Assembly: GCF_910594005.1 (NCBI RefSeq)
Contig: NC_057827.1
Span: 5,456,001 to 5,520,000, forward strand
Direction: 5' to 3'
Length of the DNA: 64,000 bases
From: Cervus elaphus
Taxonomy: Eukaryota > Chordata > Mammalia > Artiodactyla > Cervidae
Shown piece by piece: positions 53,775 to 64,000 of the stretch (position 1 is its first letter; the number at the start of each line of letters is the position of its first letter). The translations under genes and the position numbers were made by a program. The notes below the pieces were generated by a model, which was not told the origin of the DNA, did not search any database, and saw only the letters and a program-made list of their open reading frames with translations.

Positions 53775-54254
53775 CTTATTACTCAGCTATTAAAAAGAAT
53801 ACATTTGAATCAGTTCTAATGAGGTGGATGAAACTGGAGCCTGTATACACCAATAGAGTATATTAATGCATATATATGGAATTTAGAAAGATGATAATGA
53901 TGACCCTATATGTGAGATAGCAAAAGAGACACAGAGATAAAAAACAGACTTTTGGACTCTGGGGGAGAAGGCAAGGGTGGGATGATTTGAGAGAATAGCA
54001 TTGAAACATGTATATTACCATATGTGAAAGAGATCACCAGTCCAAGTTCAATGCATGAAACAGGGCACTCAAAGCCGGTTCACTGGGACAACCCTGAGGG
54101 ATGGGATGGGGAGGAAGATGGGTGGGGGGTTCAGGATGGGAGACACATATACTCCCATGACTGATTCATGTCAATGTATGGCAAGAACGACTACAATATT
54201 GTAAAGTCCTCAGCCTCCAATTAAAATAAATAAATAAAGTTTTAAAAAGAAAAT

Positions 54255-55585
54255 ATGAACACAATAATCACAAATAATGAAGTTGAAACTGTGATTAAAA
54301 AATCTTCCAAAAGAAAAAGTCAGGGACAAGATGGCTTCACAGGCAAAGTCTATCAATTGCTTAAATAAGAGATAATGTCTAAGCTTCTGAAATTATTCCA
54401 TAAAATTGCAAAGGGAGAAGCATTCCCAAGCTCATTCAAAGAGGCCAAAATCACTCTGAAATGAAAACCAGGCAATGATATCACAACAAAATTTATAAAC
54501 CAATACTACTGTTGAATATAAATGCAAAAATCCTCAAATAGTAGCAAACGAAATCCAATAACACATTAAAGTATCATATAGCATAATCAAGTGGGATTTA
54601 TCCCAGAAATGCAAGATTTCTTCAATTTATGCAAATCAATGTGATTTGCCATATTAACAAATTGAATAAAAGCCATATGATCATCTCAATAGGTGCAGAA
54701 AAAGCTTTTGCCAAAATTCATCACCCATTTATGATTAAAATAAACTTCTCTAGAAAGTGGGCATAGAAAGAAGCTACTTCAACATAATGAAGGTGATATA
54801 CAATAAACCCACAGAAAACAACATTCTCAATAGGGAAAAACTGAAAGTATTTCCTCTATAATCAGGAACAAGACACAGTTATTCAACATAGCTTTGGAAA
54901 TCCTAACCACAACACTAAGAAAAGAAAAAGCAATAAAAGGAATCCAAATTTGAAATGAGGAAGTAAAACCGTTGCTGTTTGGAGATCACTTGATACTGTA
55001 GACAGAAAATCCTAAGGTAGCACCAGAAATCTACTACAGTTAATCAATGAATTTGGTAAAATTGAAGGACACAAAATTAACACTCAGAAATCTCTTGCAT
55101 TTCTCTACAATAACAATGAACTATCAGAAAGAGAAATCAAAGAAGCAATCCCATATTGCTCAGATGGTAAAGAGTCTTCCCAGCAAAGCGGGAGACCTGC
55201 ATTTGATCCCTGGCTCAGGGAGATCCCCTAGAGAAAGGAATGTCAACCCACTAGAGTATTCTTGCCTGGAGAATCCCATGGACAGAGGAGCCTGAAAGGC
55301 TACAGTCCATGGGGTTGCAGAGTTGGACACTACTGAGTGACTAACACTTTCACCATTGCAGCAAGAACAAAAAATGCCTAGGAGTAAATCCACCTAAGAA
55401 AGCAAAAGACATGTACTCAGAAAAGTATGTGACACTGATGAAAGAAATCAAAGGCAACACCAATGGAGAGATATACCCTGTTCTTGAATTAGAAGAATCA
55501 ATATTGTGAAAATTACTGTACTACCCAAAGTAATTTATAGATCAAGTGCAGCCCCTACTAAATTGAGAATGACATTTTTCAGATT
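54255..55585 (+). mobile_element. Older L1 (plus), RT region
   Basis: Follows on from 51944: CTTCCAAAAGAAAAAGTCAGGG, GGATTTATCCCAGAAATGC (54594), GGTGCAGAAAAAGCTTTTGCC (54691). The catalytic box position near 54979-54990 reads altered (FGDH-like). Interrupted by a Bov-tA (55153-55345) and ends at ACATTTTTCAGATTTCAG near 55585. Confidence 0.78.
55153..55345 (+). mobile_element. Bov-tA SINE
   Basis: Begins ATATTGCTCAGATGGTAAAG (partial head) with GAGAAAGGAATGTCAACCC body and CATGGGGTTGCAGAGTTGGAC tail ending CTAACACTTTCAC. Inserted between L1 blocks GAAGCAATCCCAT and CACCATTGCAGCAAG. No clear TSD. Confidence 0.88.
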
Positions 55586-55691
55586 TCAGCTCCACAAAAT
55601 CAGCTTTACAACAAATTCTAAAGAAACTTCTCTAGACAGGAAGTGCAAGAGAATAAAAAGACCCACAAAACAAACCCAAAACAATTGATAA

Positions 55692-55873
55692 ATGATAAGA
55701 AGAAGGGGGCAAAAGAAGATGAGATGATTGAATGGACTTAATGGACATGAGTTTGAGCCAACTCGATTGACATGAGTTTGAGTAAACTCTCGGAGTTATT
55801 GAAGGCCAGGGAAGCCTGCAGTCCTTGGGGTTGCAAGGCATTAGACATGACTTAGGACTCAGCAACTAAACAA
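55692..55873 (+). mobile_element. BovB 3' tail (~180 bp) with internal duplication
   Basis: AAGATGAGATGATTGAATGGAC through GGGGTTGCAAGGCATTAGACATGAC. GACATGAGTTTGAG occurs twice (55744 and 55769), a short internal duplication. The end is diverged (GGACTCAGCAACTAAAC). Confidence 0.8.
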
Positions 55874-56406
55874 GTTCAACAAATCAGAATATACATATCA
55901 ATAATTACTTTAAATGTAAATGAATTAAGTGCCAAACTGAAAGACGAGGTCTGGCTAACAGATACAAAAATAAGACCCATGTATATTTCACCTACAAGGG
56001 ACCCACTTGGGACCTAGGAACATATAACAACTGAAAATCATAGGATGGAAATAGATATTCTAAGCAAATGGAATTTTCTTTTAAAAGCTGGAATAGCAAT
56101 ACTCATATAGGATAAAATAGACCTTAAAATAAAGGCTATTACAAGAGACAAAGAAGACACTACATAATGATCAAGGGATCAATCCAAAAAGATATAACAA
56201 TTATAAATATATATGTACTCAACATAGGAGTATATCAATACTGAAGGCAAATTTGAACATCCACAGAATGGTGAAATCAACACTAACACAATAAAAGTGA
56301 CTACACCAATGGACAGAGCGTCCACACAGAAAATAAATAAAAGAACACAAGTTTTAAATAATACAATAGTCCAGATAGAATTAATTGGTATTTAGAGGAC
56401 TTTCTA

Positions 56407-56614
56407 GAGGGCTTCCCTGATGGTGCAGACAGTAAAGAATCCACCTGCAATGCATGAGACCTGGGTTTGACCCCTGGGTTGGGAAGATTCCCTGGAAAAG
56501 GAAATGGCAACCCAGTCCAGTATTCTTGCCTGGACAGAGAAGCCTGGTGGGCTATAGTCCATGGTGTCACAAAGAGTCAGACAAGACTGAGCAACTAAGC
56601 ACAGAACCAGGCAC
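56407..56614 (+). mobile_element. Bov-tA SINE with perfect 14-bp TSD
   Basis: GAGGGCTTCCCTGATGGTGCAG head, GAAAAGGAAATGGCAACCC body, GTGTCACAAAGAGTCAGACAAGAC tail. Flanked by TAGAGGACTTTCTA at 56393-56406 and 56615-56628, inside the L1 endonuclease region. Confidence 0.94.
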
Positions 56615-57710
56615 TAGAGGACTTTCTACCAGAAAATGGAAGAATACACTTTCTTCTCAAGTGCACATAAAAAAATCTCCAGGACAGACCAAATATTTGG
56701 TAGGCAAAAATCAAGCCTCAGCAAATGTATTAAAATTGAAATCATATCAAGCATCTTTTCCAATTACAATGCTATGATATTAGAAATCAAATACACGGGT
56801 AAAAGCTGCAAAAATACACACATGCACACACACACACACACAGGCTTAACAACTGTGCTCTGCTAAATAACCAAGAATTTACTAAAGAAAATAAGGAGTA
56901 AATAAAAAAATACAGAGAAACAAAGACAATGAAAACACAATGACCCAAAAACTATGGGACACAACAAAAGCAGTTTTAAGAGGGAAGTTTGTATCAATTC
57001 AATATCACTTCAAAAAACAAGAAAAGTCTCAAATAAATGATCTAACCTTACCCATAAAGCAACTAGAGAAAGAAGAACAAAGAAAACCCAAAGGCAGTGG
57101 AAAGAAATAAATTATAAGTATCACAGCAGAAATAAATGACATAGAAATGAAAAAAACATAGCAAACATCAATAGAAGTTTGTTCATTGAGAAGATAAACA
57201 AAATTGATAAACTTTTGCTAGATTTATTATGAAAATAAGGGAGATGACTTAAATTAATAAAGTTGAAAAATAAAGAGGAGAAATTTCAACTGATACCATA
57301 GAAATATGAAAGATTATAAGAGACTACTACAGCCAACAATACGCCAATAAAATGGGCAACCTGGAAGAAATAAATACATTATGGGAAATGTAAAACTTTC
57401 CAAGACTGAACCAGAAAGAATTAGAAAATATAATTAGATCAATCACAAATAATAACATTCAAACTGCAACTAAAAAAGTTAAGGGCCAGATGGCTTCACA
57501 GGCAAGTTCTATCAAGCATAGAAAAGAGTTAACACTTATCTTAAACTCTTCCAAAACATTGCAGGGGGAAGAAACTCCCATATCATTCTATAAGACCACC
57601 ATCACCCTGATACCAATACCAGACAAAGATAATAGAAAAGAATAAAAAAGAAAATTGTAGGCCAATATCACTGATGAACATAGACGCAAAAATACTCAAC
57701 AAAATACTAG

Positions 57711-57782
57711 TAAAAAAAAATCAAAAAAAAAAAACAAACAAACAAAAAAAAAACAAACAAAAAAAATCAACAAACAGAAATA
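57711..57782. repeat. A-rich low-complexity stretch
   Basis: A-runs with CAAA units at the junction of the older and younger L1. Either target A-rich sequence or a rearranged poly(A). Confidence 0.85.
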
Positions 57783-59340
57783 AACAATTGGGACCTAATT
57801 AAACTTAAAAGCTTTTGCACAGTGAAGGGAACCATAAGCAATGGGGAAAGTCAGCTATCAAAATAGGAGAAAATAATAGCAAATGAAACAACTGACAAAG
57901 AATTAATCTCCAAAACATACAAGCAGCTCATGCAGCTCAATACTAGAAAAATGAACAACATAATCAGAAATTGAGCCAAAGCACTGAAAAGACATTTCTC
58001 CAAAGAAGCATATGGATGGCCAATAAACACATGAAAAGATGTTCAACATCACTCATTATTCAGTTCAGTTCATTTCAATCGCTCAGTCATGTCCGACTCT
58101 TTACGACCCCATGGACTGCAGTATGTCAGGCTTCCCTATCCATCACCAACACCCAGAGCTTACTCAAACTCATGTCCATTGAGTCGGTGATGCCATCCAA
58201 CCAACTCAACCTCTGTTATCCCCTTCTCCTCCCACCTTCAATCTTTCCCAGCATCAGAGTCTTTTCAAATGAGTCAGCTCTTCACATCAGGTGACCAAAG
58301 TATTGGAGTTTCAGTTTCAAGATCAGTCCTTCCAATGAATAATCAGGACTGATTTTCTTTAGGGTGAACTGGTTTGATCTCCTTGCTGTCCAAGGGACTC
58401 TCAAGAGTCTTCTCCAACACCACAGTTTAAAAGCATCAGTTCTTCCATGCAGTCTTCTTTATAGTCCAATTCTCACATCCATACATGACTACTGGAAAAC
58501 CCAAAGCTTTCATTATCAGATAAATGCAAATCAAAACCACAATGAGTCCCCATTTTCCCCTATAAGTCAGCATATCATTACACTGTTGGTGGGAATGCAA
58601 ACTGGCACAGCCACTATGGAGAACAGTGTGGAGATTCCTTACAAAACTGGAAATAGAACTGGCATCTGACCCAGCAATTGCACTGGTGGGCATACACACG
58701 GAGGAAGTCAGAATTGAAAGAGACACATGTACCCCAAAGTTCATGGAAGCACTGTTTACAATAGCTAGGATATGGAAGCAACCTAGATGTCCATTGGCAG
58801 ATGAATGGACAAAGAAGTTGTGGTACATATACAAAATGGAATATTACTCAGTTATAAAAAGTAATGTACTTGAGCCAGTGCTAATGAGGTCAGTGAAACT
58901 GGAGTCTATTATATAGAGTGAAGTAAGTCAGAGAGAGAAATACCAATACAGTATATTAATGCATATATATGGAATTTAGAAATATGGTAATGACTATTCT
59001 ATATGCAATGCAGCAAAACAGACACAAATGTAAAGAACAGACTTTTGGACTATGTAGGAGAAGGCGAGTTTGGGGTGATTTGAGAGAATAGCATTTAAAC
59101 ATGTATATTACCATATGTAAAATAGATGACCAGTGCAAATTCATTTCATGAAGCAGGGAACTAAAAGCTGGTGCTCTGGAACAACCCAGAGGGATGGGAT
59201 GAGGAGAGAGATGGGAGAAGGGCTCAGGATAGGGGAACGCATGTGTATTCATGGCTGATTCCTGTCAATGTATGGCAAAAACCACCACAATATTGTAAAG
59301 TAATTATCCTCCAATTAAAATAAATTAATTTTTAAGAAAG
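57783..59340 (+). mobile_element. L1-BT-like element, 5'-truncated, with nested BovB
   Basis: Starts in ORF2 (CAATTGGGACCTAATTAAAC) and ends after the 3' UTR (GTAAAGTAATTATCCTCCAATT, 59297). ORF2 C-terminal frames: 57971-58060 and 58626-58916 (WRFLTKLEIELASDPAIALVGIH). The older L1 resumes at 59341 (GATCATACGCCATCATTG). Confidence 0.87.
58060..58509 (-). mobile_element. BovB 3' end (minus), 450 bp, 7-bp TSD
   Basis: Antisense BovB from TCAGTTCAGTTCATTTCAATCGC to CATACATGACTACTGG. Flanked by TCATTAT at 58053-58059 and 58510-58516. Host L1 reads CTCATTATCAGA across the junction. Confidence 0.9.
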
Positions 59341-60207
59341 GATCATACGCCATCATTGAGTGGGATTTCACCCAGGAGTGCAAAGATTCTTTGATATAGA
59401 CAAATAAGTAAGTTTGATATCCCATATTAACAAATTAAAAAATAAAAACCATATGATCCTAGAAACCTACAGTCTTCAAGAACATATGGTACTGGAAAAA
59501 AAAAAAAAAAAAACAGATACAGACCAAATAGAACAAGAAAGAATGCTCACAGATAAACCCACACACATGTGGACACCTTATCTTTGACACAGGAAGCAAG
59601 AATATACAATGGGCAAAGAGAGTCTCTTCAATAAGCAGTGATGGGGAAAGTGGACAGCTATGTATAAAAGAATGAAATTAGAAATCTTTCTAATGCCATA
59701 TACAAAAACAAACTCAAAATTTGTTAAAGACCTACATGTAAGGCCAGAAACTATAAAACTCTTAGAGGAAAACATAGACAAAACATTCTATGATATAAAT
59801 CACAGCAAAATGCTCTGTGACCCACCTCCTAGAGTGAAAGTGAAAGTCACTCAATTATGTCTTACTCTTTGTGACTCCATGGATTCCATGGAATTCTCCA
59901 GGCCAGAATACTGGAGTGGGTAGTCTTTCCCTTTTCCAAGGGATCTTCCCAAACCAGGGATTGAACCCAAGTCTCCTGCATTTCAGGCAGATTCTTTACC
60001 AGCTGAGCCACAAGGGAAGCCCACCTCCTAAAGTAATGAAAATAAAAACAAAAATAAACAAATGGGGTCTAATTAAACTTAAAAGATTTTGCACAGCAAA
60101 GGAAACTATAAACAGATGAAAAGACAATCCTCAGAATGGGAGAAAATAATAGCAACTGAAACAATTGACAAAGGATTAATTTCCAAATATATAAGTAGCT
60201 CATTTTT
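59341..60207 (+). mobile_element. Older L1 (plus), RT to C-terminal region with internal deletion
   Basis: Continues 57710. Near 59455 it jumps from the RT block (CATATGATC) to the VIKTVWYW block (CTACAGTCTTCAAGAACATATGG), so the palm and thumb are deleted. An A-run (59497-59513) follows. A C-terminal frame (59660-59800) shows RMKLEIFLMPYTKTNSKFV. A Bov-tA interrupts at 59832. Confidence 0.8.
59832..60019 (-). mobile_element. Bov-tA SINE (minus) with TSD
   Basis: Antisense tail GTGAAAGTGAAAGTCACTC, body CAGGCCAGAATACTGGAGTGGG, head CAGCTGAGCCACAAGGGAAG. Flanked by CCCACCTCCTA at 59821-59831 and 60020-60030. The first bases may overlap the element end. Confidence 0.92.
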
Positions 60208-60722
60208 TACAATTTATTTATTTTAATTGGAGGCTAATTACTTTACAATATTGTAGTGGTTTTTGCCATACTTTTACATGAATCAGCCATGAGTGTACAG
60301 GTGTTCCCCATCCTGAAGCCCCCTCCCACCTCCCTCCCCATCCCACCCCTCAGGGTCATCCCAGTGCAACAGACCTGAGCACCCTGTCTCATGCATCAAA
60401 CCTGGACTGGCGACCTGTTTCACATATGATAATATACATGTTTCAATGCTATTCTCTCAAATCATCCCACCCTCACCTTCTCCCACAGAGTCCAAAAGAC
60501 TGTTCTATACATCTATACATCTTTTGCTGTCTCACATATAGGGTTATTGCATATAGGTTGTCTTTCTAAATTTCATATATATGTCTTAGTATACTGTATT
60601 GGTGTTTTTTTTCCTGACTTATTTCACTCTGTATAATAGGCTCCAGTTTCATCCACCTCATTAGAACGGATTCAAATGCATTCTTTTTAAATGCCTGAGT
60701 AATATTCCATGTGTATATGTAC
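60208..60722 (-). mobile_element. L1-BT-like 3' end (minus), 0.5 kb
   Basis: TTTTAATTGGAGGCTAATTACTTTAC (60219) with the full L1 3' UTR and the last ORF2 codons, 5'-truncated at TATTCCATGTGTATATGTAC. It splits the older plus-strand L1, which resumes at ATACTAGAAAAACAAACAACC (60725). Confidence 0.9.
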
Positions 60723-62039
60723 TAATACTAGAAAAACAAACAACCCAATCAAAAAGTTGGCAAAAGGCCTAAACAGACATTTCTCCAAAGAAGATATACC
60801 GATGGTTAATAAACACAAGAAAAGATGCTCAGTATCACTCATTATTAGAGAAATATGAATCAAAACTGCAAAGAGATATTACCTCACACCAGTCAGAATG
60901 GCCACCATCAAAAAATCTACAAATAATACATGCCTGGAGAGGATGTGGAGAAAAGGGAACACTCTTTCACTCTTAGTGAGAATGTAAATTCATACAGCCA
61001 CTGTGGAGGACAATATGGATATTCCTTAAAATACTAGGAATAAAACTACCATATGACCCAACAATCTCACTACTGGGCATATACCCTGAGCAAGCCATAA
61101 TTAATAAAGAAACATGTACCCCAGTGTTAATTGCAGCACTATTTACAATAGCTTGGACATGGAAGTAAGCAAGATGACCATGGACAGGTGAATGGAAGAA
61201 GAAGTTGTGGTGAAAGTGAAAGTTGCCTGGTTGTGTCTGACTCTTTGTGACCCCATGGACTATACATTCCATGGAAATCTCCAGGCCAGAATACTGAGGT
61301 GGGTAGCAGTTCCCTTCTCCAGGGGATCTTCCCATCCCAGGGATCAAACCCAGGTGTGTCGCATTGCAGGTGGATTCTTAACCAGCTGAGCCACCAGGGA
61401 AGTCCAAGAATGCTGGAGTGTGGAGACTATCCCTTTTCTAGAGGATCTTCCAACCCAGGAATTGAACTAGGATCTCCTGCATTGCAGGCAGACTCTTTAC
61501 CAACTGAGCTACTAGGAAAGTTGTGTACATATATACAGTGGAATATTGGTCATGTAAAGAAACACATTTGAGTCTGTTGGTGAGGTGGATGAACCTGCAG
61601 TCTATTATACAAAGTGAAGTAAGTCAGAAAGGGAAAAGCAAATAACATATATTAATGCATATGTATGAAATCTATAATGATGGTATTGATGAACCTATTT
61701 TCAAGAAGCAATAGAGATGCAGACATAGAGAATAAATTTATGGACACAAGAGGGTGGGAGGAATGAGGGGGTGGGATGAATTGAGAAAGTAGCATGGAAA
61801 TATATACACTACATTGTGTAAATAGGTAGCTAGGGAGAATTTTCTGTATCACTCAGGGAACTCAAACCAGGGCTCTGTGACAACCAAGAGGGGTGGGAAT
61901 ATAGTGGGAAGTGTGAAGGAGCTTCAAGAGGGAGGGAACATATGCATACCTATGGCTGACTCATGTTGATATATGGAAGAAACCAACATAATACTGTAAA
62001 TAAATTATGCTTCAATTAAAAATAAACATAGATTTATTT
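60723..62039 (+). mobile_element. Older L1 (plus), C-terminal ORF2 and 3' UTR
   Basis: Degraded ORF2 end (60780-61190), interrupted by a dimeric SINE, then 61526-62039 with GAGTCTGTTGGTGAGGTGGATGAACC, the 3' UTR and a tail near 62010-62025 (GCTTCAATTAAAAATAAAC). Confidence 0.8.
61210..61517 (-). mobile_element. Dimeric Bov-tA SINE (308 bp) with 8-bp TSD
   Basis: Antisense: a full Bov-tA (61210-61406) followed by a second tRNA-like head and half body (61407-61517, ending CAACTGAGCTACTAGG). One TSD, AAGTTGTG at 61202-61209 and 61518-61525, encloses both, so it inserted as one dimer carrying two tRNA-related heads. Confidence 0.87.
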
Positions 62040-62245
62040 TAAAGCCTAATTTTAAAATCTATTTTCAAACTACATTTAAAAAAGCATATGATTATCCAAA
62101 ATGTTTGGCAAACTTCAAAACTCATTTATGATTTGAAAAAAAAAAAAAAACCTCTCCCACCAGAAAGCATTTCCTTATGAACCTCGGGTGGAAGGAAGGA
62201 GGAGTTAGGACGAATAGAGAGAGTAGCATGGAAACATATACATCA
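62040..62245 (+). mobile_element. L1 scraps: RT piece and 3' UTR piece
   Basis: 62086-62150 (CATATGATTATCCAAAATG, AACTCATTTATGATT, A-run) is L1 RT text. 62165-62245 (GGAGTTAGGACGAATAGAGAGAGTAGCATGG) is L1 3' UTR text. The order implies deletion or separate fragments. Confidence 0.65.
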
Positions 62246-63520
62246 GTACAGTTCAGTTTAGTTGCTCAGTCGTGTCCAACTCTTTGCGACCCCATGAATC
62301 ACAGCATGCCAGGCCTCCCTGTCCATCACCAACTCCCAGAGCTTACTCAAACTCATGCCCATAGAGTCGGTGATGCCATCCAGCCATCTCATCCTCTGTT
62401 GTCCCCTTCTCCTCCTGTGCACAATCCCTCCCAGCATCAGGGTCTTTTCAAATGAGTCAACTCTTCGCATGAGTTGGCCAAAGTATTGGAGTTTCAGCTT
62501 CAGCATCAGTCCTTCAAATGAACACCCAGGACTGATCTCCTTTAGGATGGGCTGGTTGGGTCTCCTTGCAGTCCAAGGGAATCTCAAGAGTCTTCTCCAA
62601 CACCACAGTTCAAAAGCATCAATTCTTCAGTGCTCAGCTTTCTTCACAGTCTAACTCTCACATCCATACATGACCACTGGAAAAACCATAGCCTTGACCA
62701 GATGGACCTTTGTTGGCCAAGTAATGTCTCTGCTTTTTAATATGCTGTCTAGGTTGGTCATCACTTTCCTGCCAAGGAGTAAGCGTCTTTTAATTTCATG
62801 GCTGCAATCACCATCTGCAGTGATTTTTGAGCCCAAAAAAATAAAGTCTGACACTATTTCCACTGTCTCCCCATCTGTTTCCCGTGAAGTGATGGGACCA
62901 GATGCCATGATCTTAGCTTTCTGAACGTTGAGCTTTAAGCCAATTTTTTCACTCTCCTCTTTTACTTTCATCAAGAGCCTTTTTAGTTCCTCCTCACTTT
63001 CTGCCCTAAGGGTGGTGTCATCTGCATATCTGAGGTTATTGATATTTCTGCCAGCAATCTTGATTCCAGCTTGTGCTTCTTCCAGCCCAGGGTTTCTCAT
63101 TATGTACTCTGCATATAAGTTAAATAAGCAGAGTGACAATATACAGCCTTGACGTACTCCTTTTCCTATTTGGAACCAGTCTGTTGGTCCATGCACAGTT
63201 CTAACTGTTGTTTCCTGACCTGCATACAGGTTTCTCAAGAGGCAGGTCAGGTGGTCTGGTATTCCCATCTCTTTCAGAATTTTCCACTGTTTATTGTGAC
63301 CCACACAGCCGAAGGCTTTGGCGTAGTCAACAAAGCAGAAATAGATGTTATTCTGGAACTCTCTTACTTTTTTGATGATCCAGCAGATGTTGGAAATTTG
63401 ATCTCTGGTTCCTCTGCCTTTTCTCAAACCAGCTTGAACATTTGGAAGTTCATGGTTCACGTATTGCTGAAGCCTGGCTTGGAGAATTTTGAGCATTACT
63501 TTACTAGCGTGTGAGATGAG
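62246..63520 (-). mobile_element. BovB (minus), 1.27 kb, well preserved
   Basis: Antisense BovB from AGTACAGTTCAGTTTAGTTGC to AGCGTGTGAGATGAG (the ISH region upstream of the RT palm). No convincing TSD. The left flank is L1 3' UTR and the right flank is L1 RT text, which are not contiguous in one L1. Confidence 0.92.
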
Positions 63521-63568
63521 TCTTATTCCTAAGATCAGGAACAAGACAAGGATGTCCACTCTCACCAC
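62258..63568 (-). pseudogene. BovB RT to C-terminus, broken mainly by two stops
   Basis: Frame 63568-62651 (305 codons) opens with about 16 codons of antisense L1 and continues as BovB RT: LISHASKVMLKILQARLQQY, KAFGCVGHNKQW (DCVDH-type box altered: Asp to Gly in GHN), KGVRQGCILSLCLFNLY, YADD at 63017-63028, DFIFLGSKITADGDCSHEIK. It stops at YGCES where others have Trp (TGG to TAG). A second stop follows within ~15 codons. The same frame then stays open (62587-62258) to the C-terminus, KSWTRLSN. No frameshift is needed across the BovB part. Confidence 0.92.
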
Positions 63569-64000
63569 TCTTATTCAACATATTTTTGGAAGGCCTATCC
63601 AAGGTCCTCAGAGAAGAAAAAAATAAAATAAAAAGGATGCAAATTAGAAAAGAAAAGGCAAAACTGTCACTCTTCAGAGATGACAGTATACTACACATAG
63701 AAAATCCTAAAAGATGCCCCCAGAAAATTATTGGAGCTAACCAGTGAATTTGGTAAAGTTGCAGGATACAAAACTGATACACAGAAATCTCTTGCATCCT
63801 TATACACTAACAATAAAAAAACAGAAAGAGAAATTAAAGAAACAATCTCATTTACTATTGAACATAAAAGAATAAAATACTTAGGAATAAAAATACCTAA
63901 GGAGTCAAAAAACCTGTACTTAGGAAACTATAAAACACTGATGAACAAAATCAAAGATTTGATACAAACAGATGGAGAAATAAACCATGTTTTTGGACTG
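63521..64000 (+). mobile_element. L1 ORF2 RT region, runs off the window
   Basis: GATCAGGAACAAGACAAGGATGTCC (63534) and TTCAACATATTTTTGGAAGG are L1 RT palm text. The catalytic box at 63673-63684 reads FRDD where FADD is expected. Post-palm text continues to 64000 (ATACAAACAGATGGAGAAATAAACC). Diverged, with indels. Confidence 0.85.

Larger units (their letters stand above)
51945..54254 (+). mobile_element. L1-BT-like element, split by a BovB
   Basis: Begins in ORF2 C-terminal text (CTATACAACCCAGCAATCCC), breaks at 52106, resumes at about 53773 (ATTACTCAGCTATTAAAAAG) and ends after the 3' UTR and A-rich tail. AAAAAGAAAAT occurs at 51934-51944 and 54244-54254 and is a plausible 11-bp TSD, though A-rich. 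Confidence 0.85.
55586..57710 (+). mobile_element. Another older L1 (plus): ORF1 end, ORF2 endonuclease and linker
   Basis: Starts with ORF1 C-terminal text (AAATCAGCTTTACAACAAATTC) and ORF1-ORF2 spacer. It has a BovB tail insertion, then ORF2 endonuclease (ATACATATCAATAATTACTT, 55891; frame 56636-56866 has TFFSSAHKKISRTDQI), the linker (57040-57290) and RT start (GCCAGATGGCTTCACAGGC, 57484). It breaks at the A-rich stretch near 57711 and resumes at 59341. Confidence 0.8.

Noticed and set aside
1..64000. A new multi-gene biological system
   Set aside because: Both strands were read through; every long frame is explained by BovB or L1 proteins or by simple repeats. No unexplained gene cluster remains.

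Overview
The window is a piece of ruminant (bovid-type) nuclear DNA made almost wholly of transposable elements. I find no host protein-coding gene, no tRNA, rRNA or snRNA gene, no CRISPR array and no bacterial or phage feature. The assignment rests on diagnostic repeats: BovB (an RTE-clade LINE), the Bov-tA and BOV-A2 SINEs that borrow the BovB 3' tail, the older cetartiodactyl CHR-type tRNA SINEs, and ruminant L1 (L1-BT-like) with its characteristic 3' UTR. Cattle, sheep, goat and other bovids or cervids cannot be separated by eye. Family names come from recognition of consensus features, not from a search.

Layout. 0.4-6.3 kb: L1 copies in both orientations, one split by a BovB with an exact 8-bp target-site duplication (TSD). 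6.3-8.1 kb: the least repetitive stretch, with an ancient repeat and a CHR SINE. 8.1-17.5 kb: an old minus-strand BovB split by a younger BovB with an inverted 5' part (its left TSD was hit again by a BOV-A2 SINE) and by a 4.3-kb L1. 17.7-20.4 kb: truncated L1, LTR-like remnant, two adjacent Bov-tA SINEs and a 460-bp polypyrimidine tract. 20.5-24.0 kb: a BovB with L1 3'-tail insertions. 24.0-42.4 kb: an ancient L1 split by a block of BovB copies, two of them head to tail, the second carrying an 8.9-kb full-length L1 in its endonuclease region. 42.4-49.7 kb: SINEs and minus-strand L1 pieces, plus an unusual BovB fragment without a 3' end. 49.7-64 kb: plus-strand L1 remnants repeatedly hit by BovB, L1 and SINEs.

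How the parts relate. The only coding potential is for retrotransposon proteins: BovB endonuclease/reverse transcriptase (RT) and L1 ORF1p/ORF2p. Every copy is broken by stops, frameshifts, truncation or internal deletion. The best preserved frames are the BovB RTs at 52.1-53.8 kb and 62.3-63.6 kb (both minus) and the L1 ORF2 at 12.5-16.4 kb (minus). SINE tails match BovB or A-rich tails, fitting the known dependence of Bov-tA/BOV-A2 on BovB machinery. Nesting plus TSDs gives a relative order of insertion in several places.

I did not find an undescribed biological system. The most useful observations are structural: an inverted-5' BovB, a duplication-flanked BovB fragment lacking the 3' end, a BovB insertion with loss of target sequence, recurrent 210-235-bp BovB tails, tandem BovB copies, a ~0.5-kb tandem duplication in an L1 5' UTR, and the long mirror-prone polypyrimidine tract.
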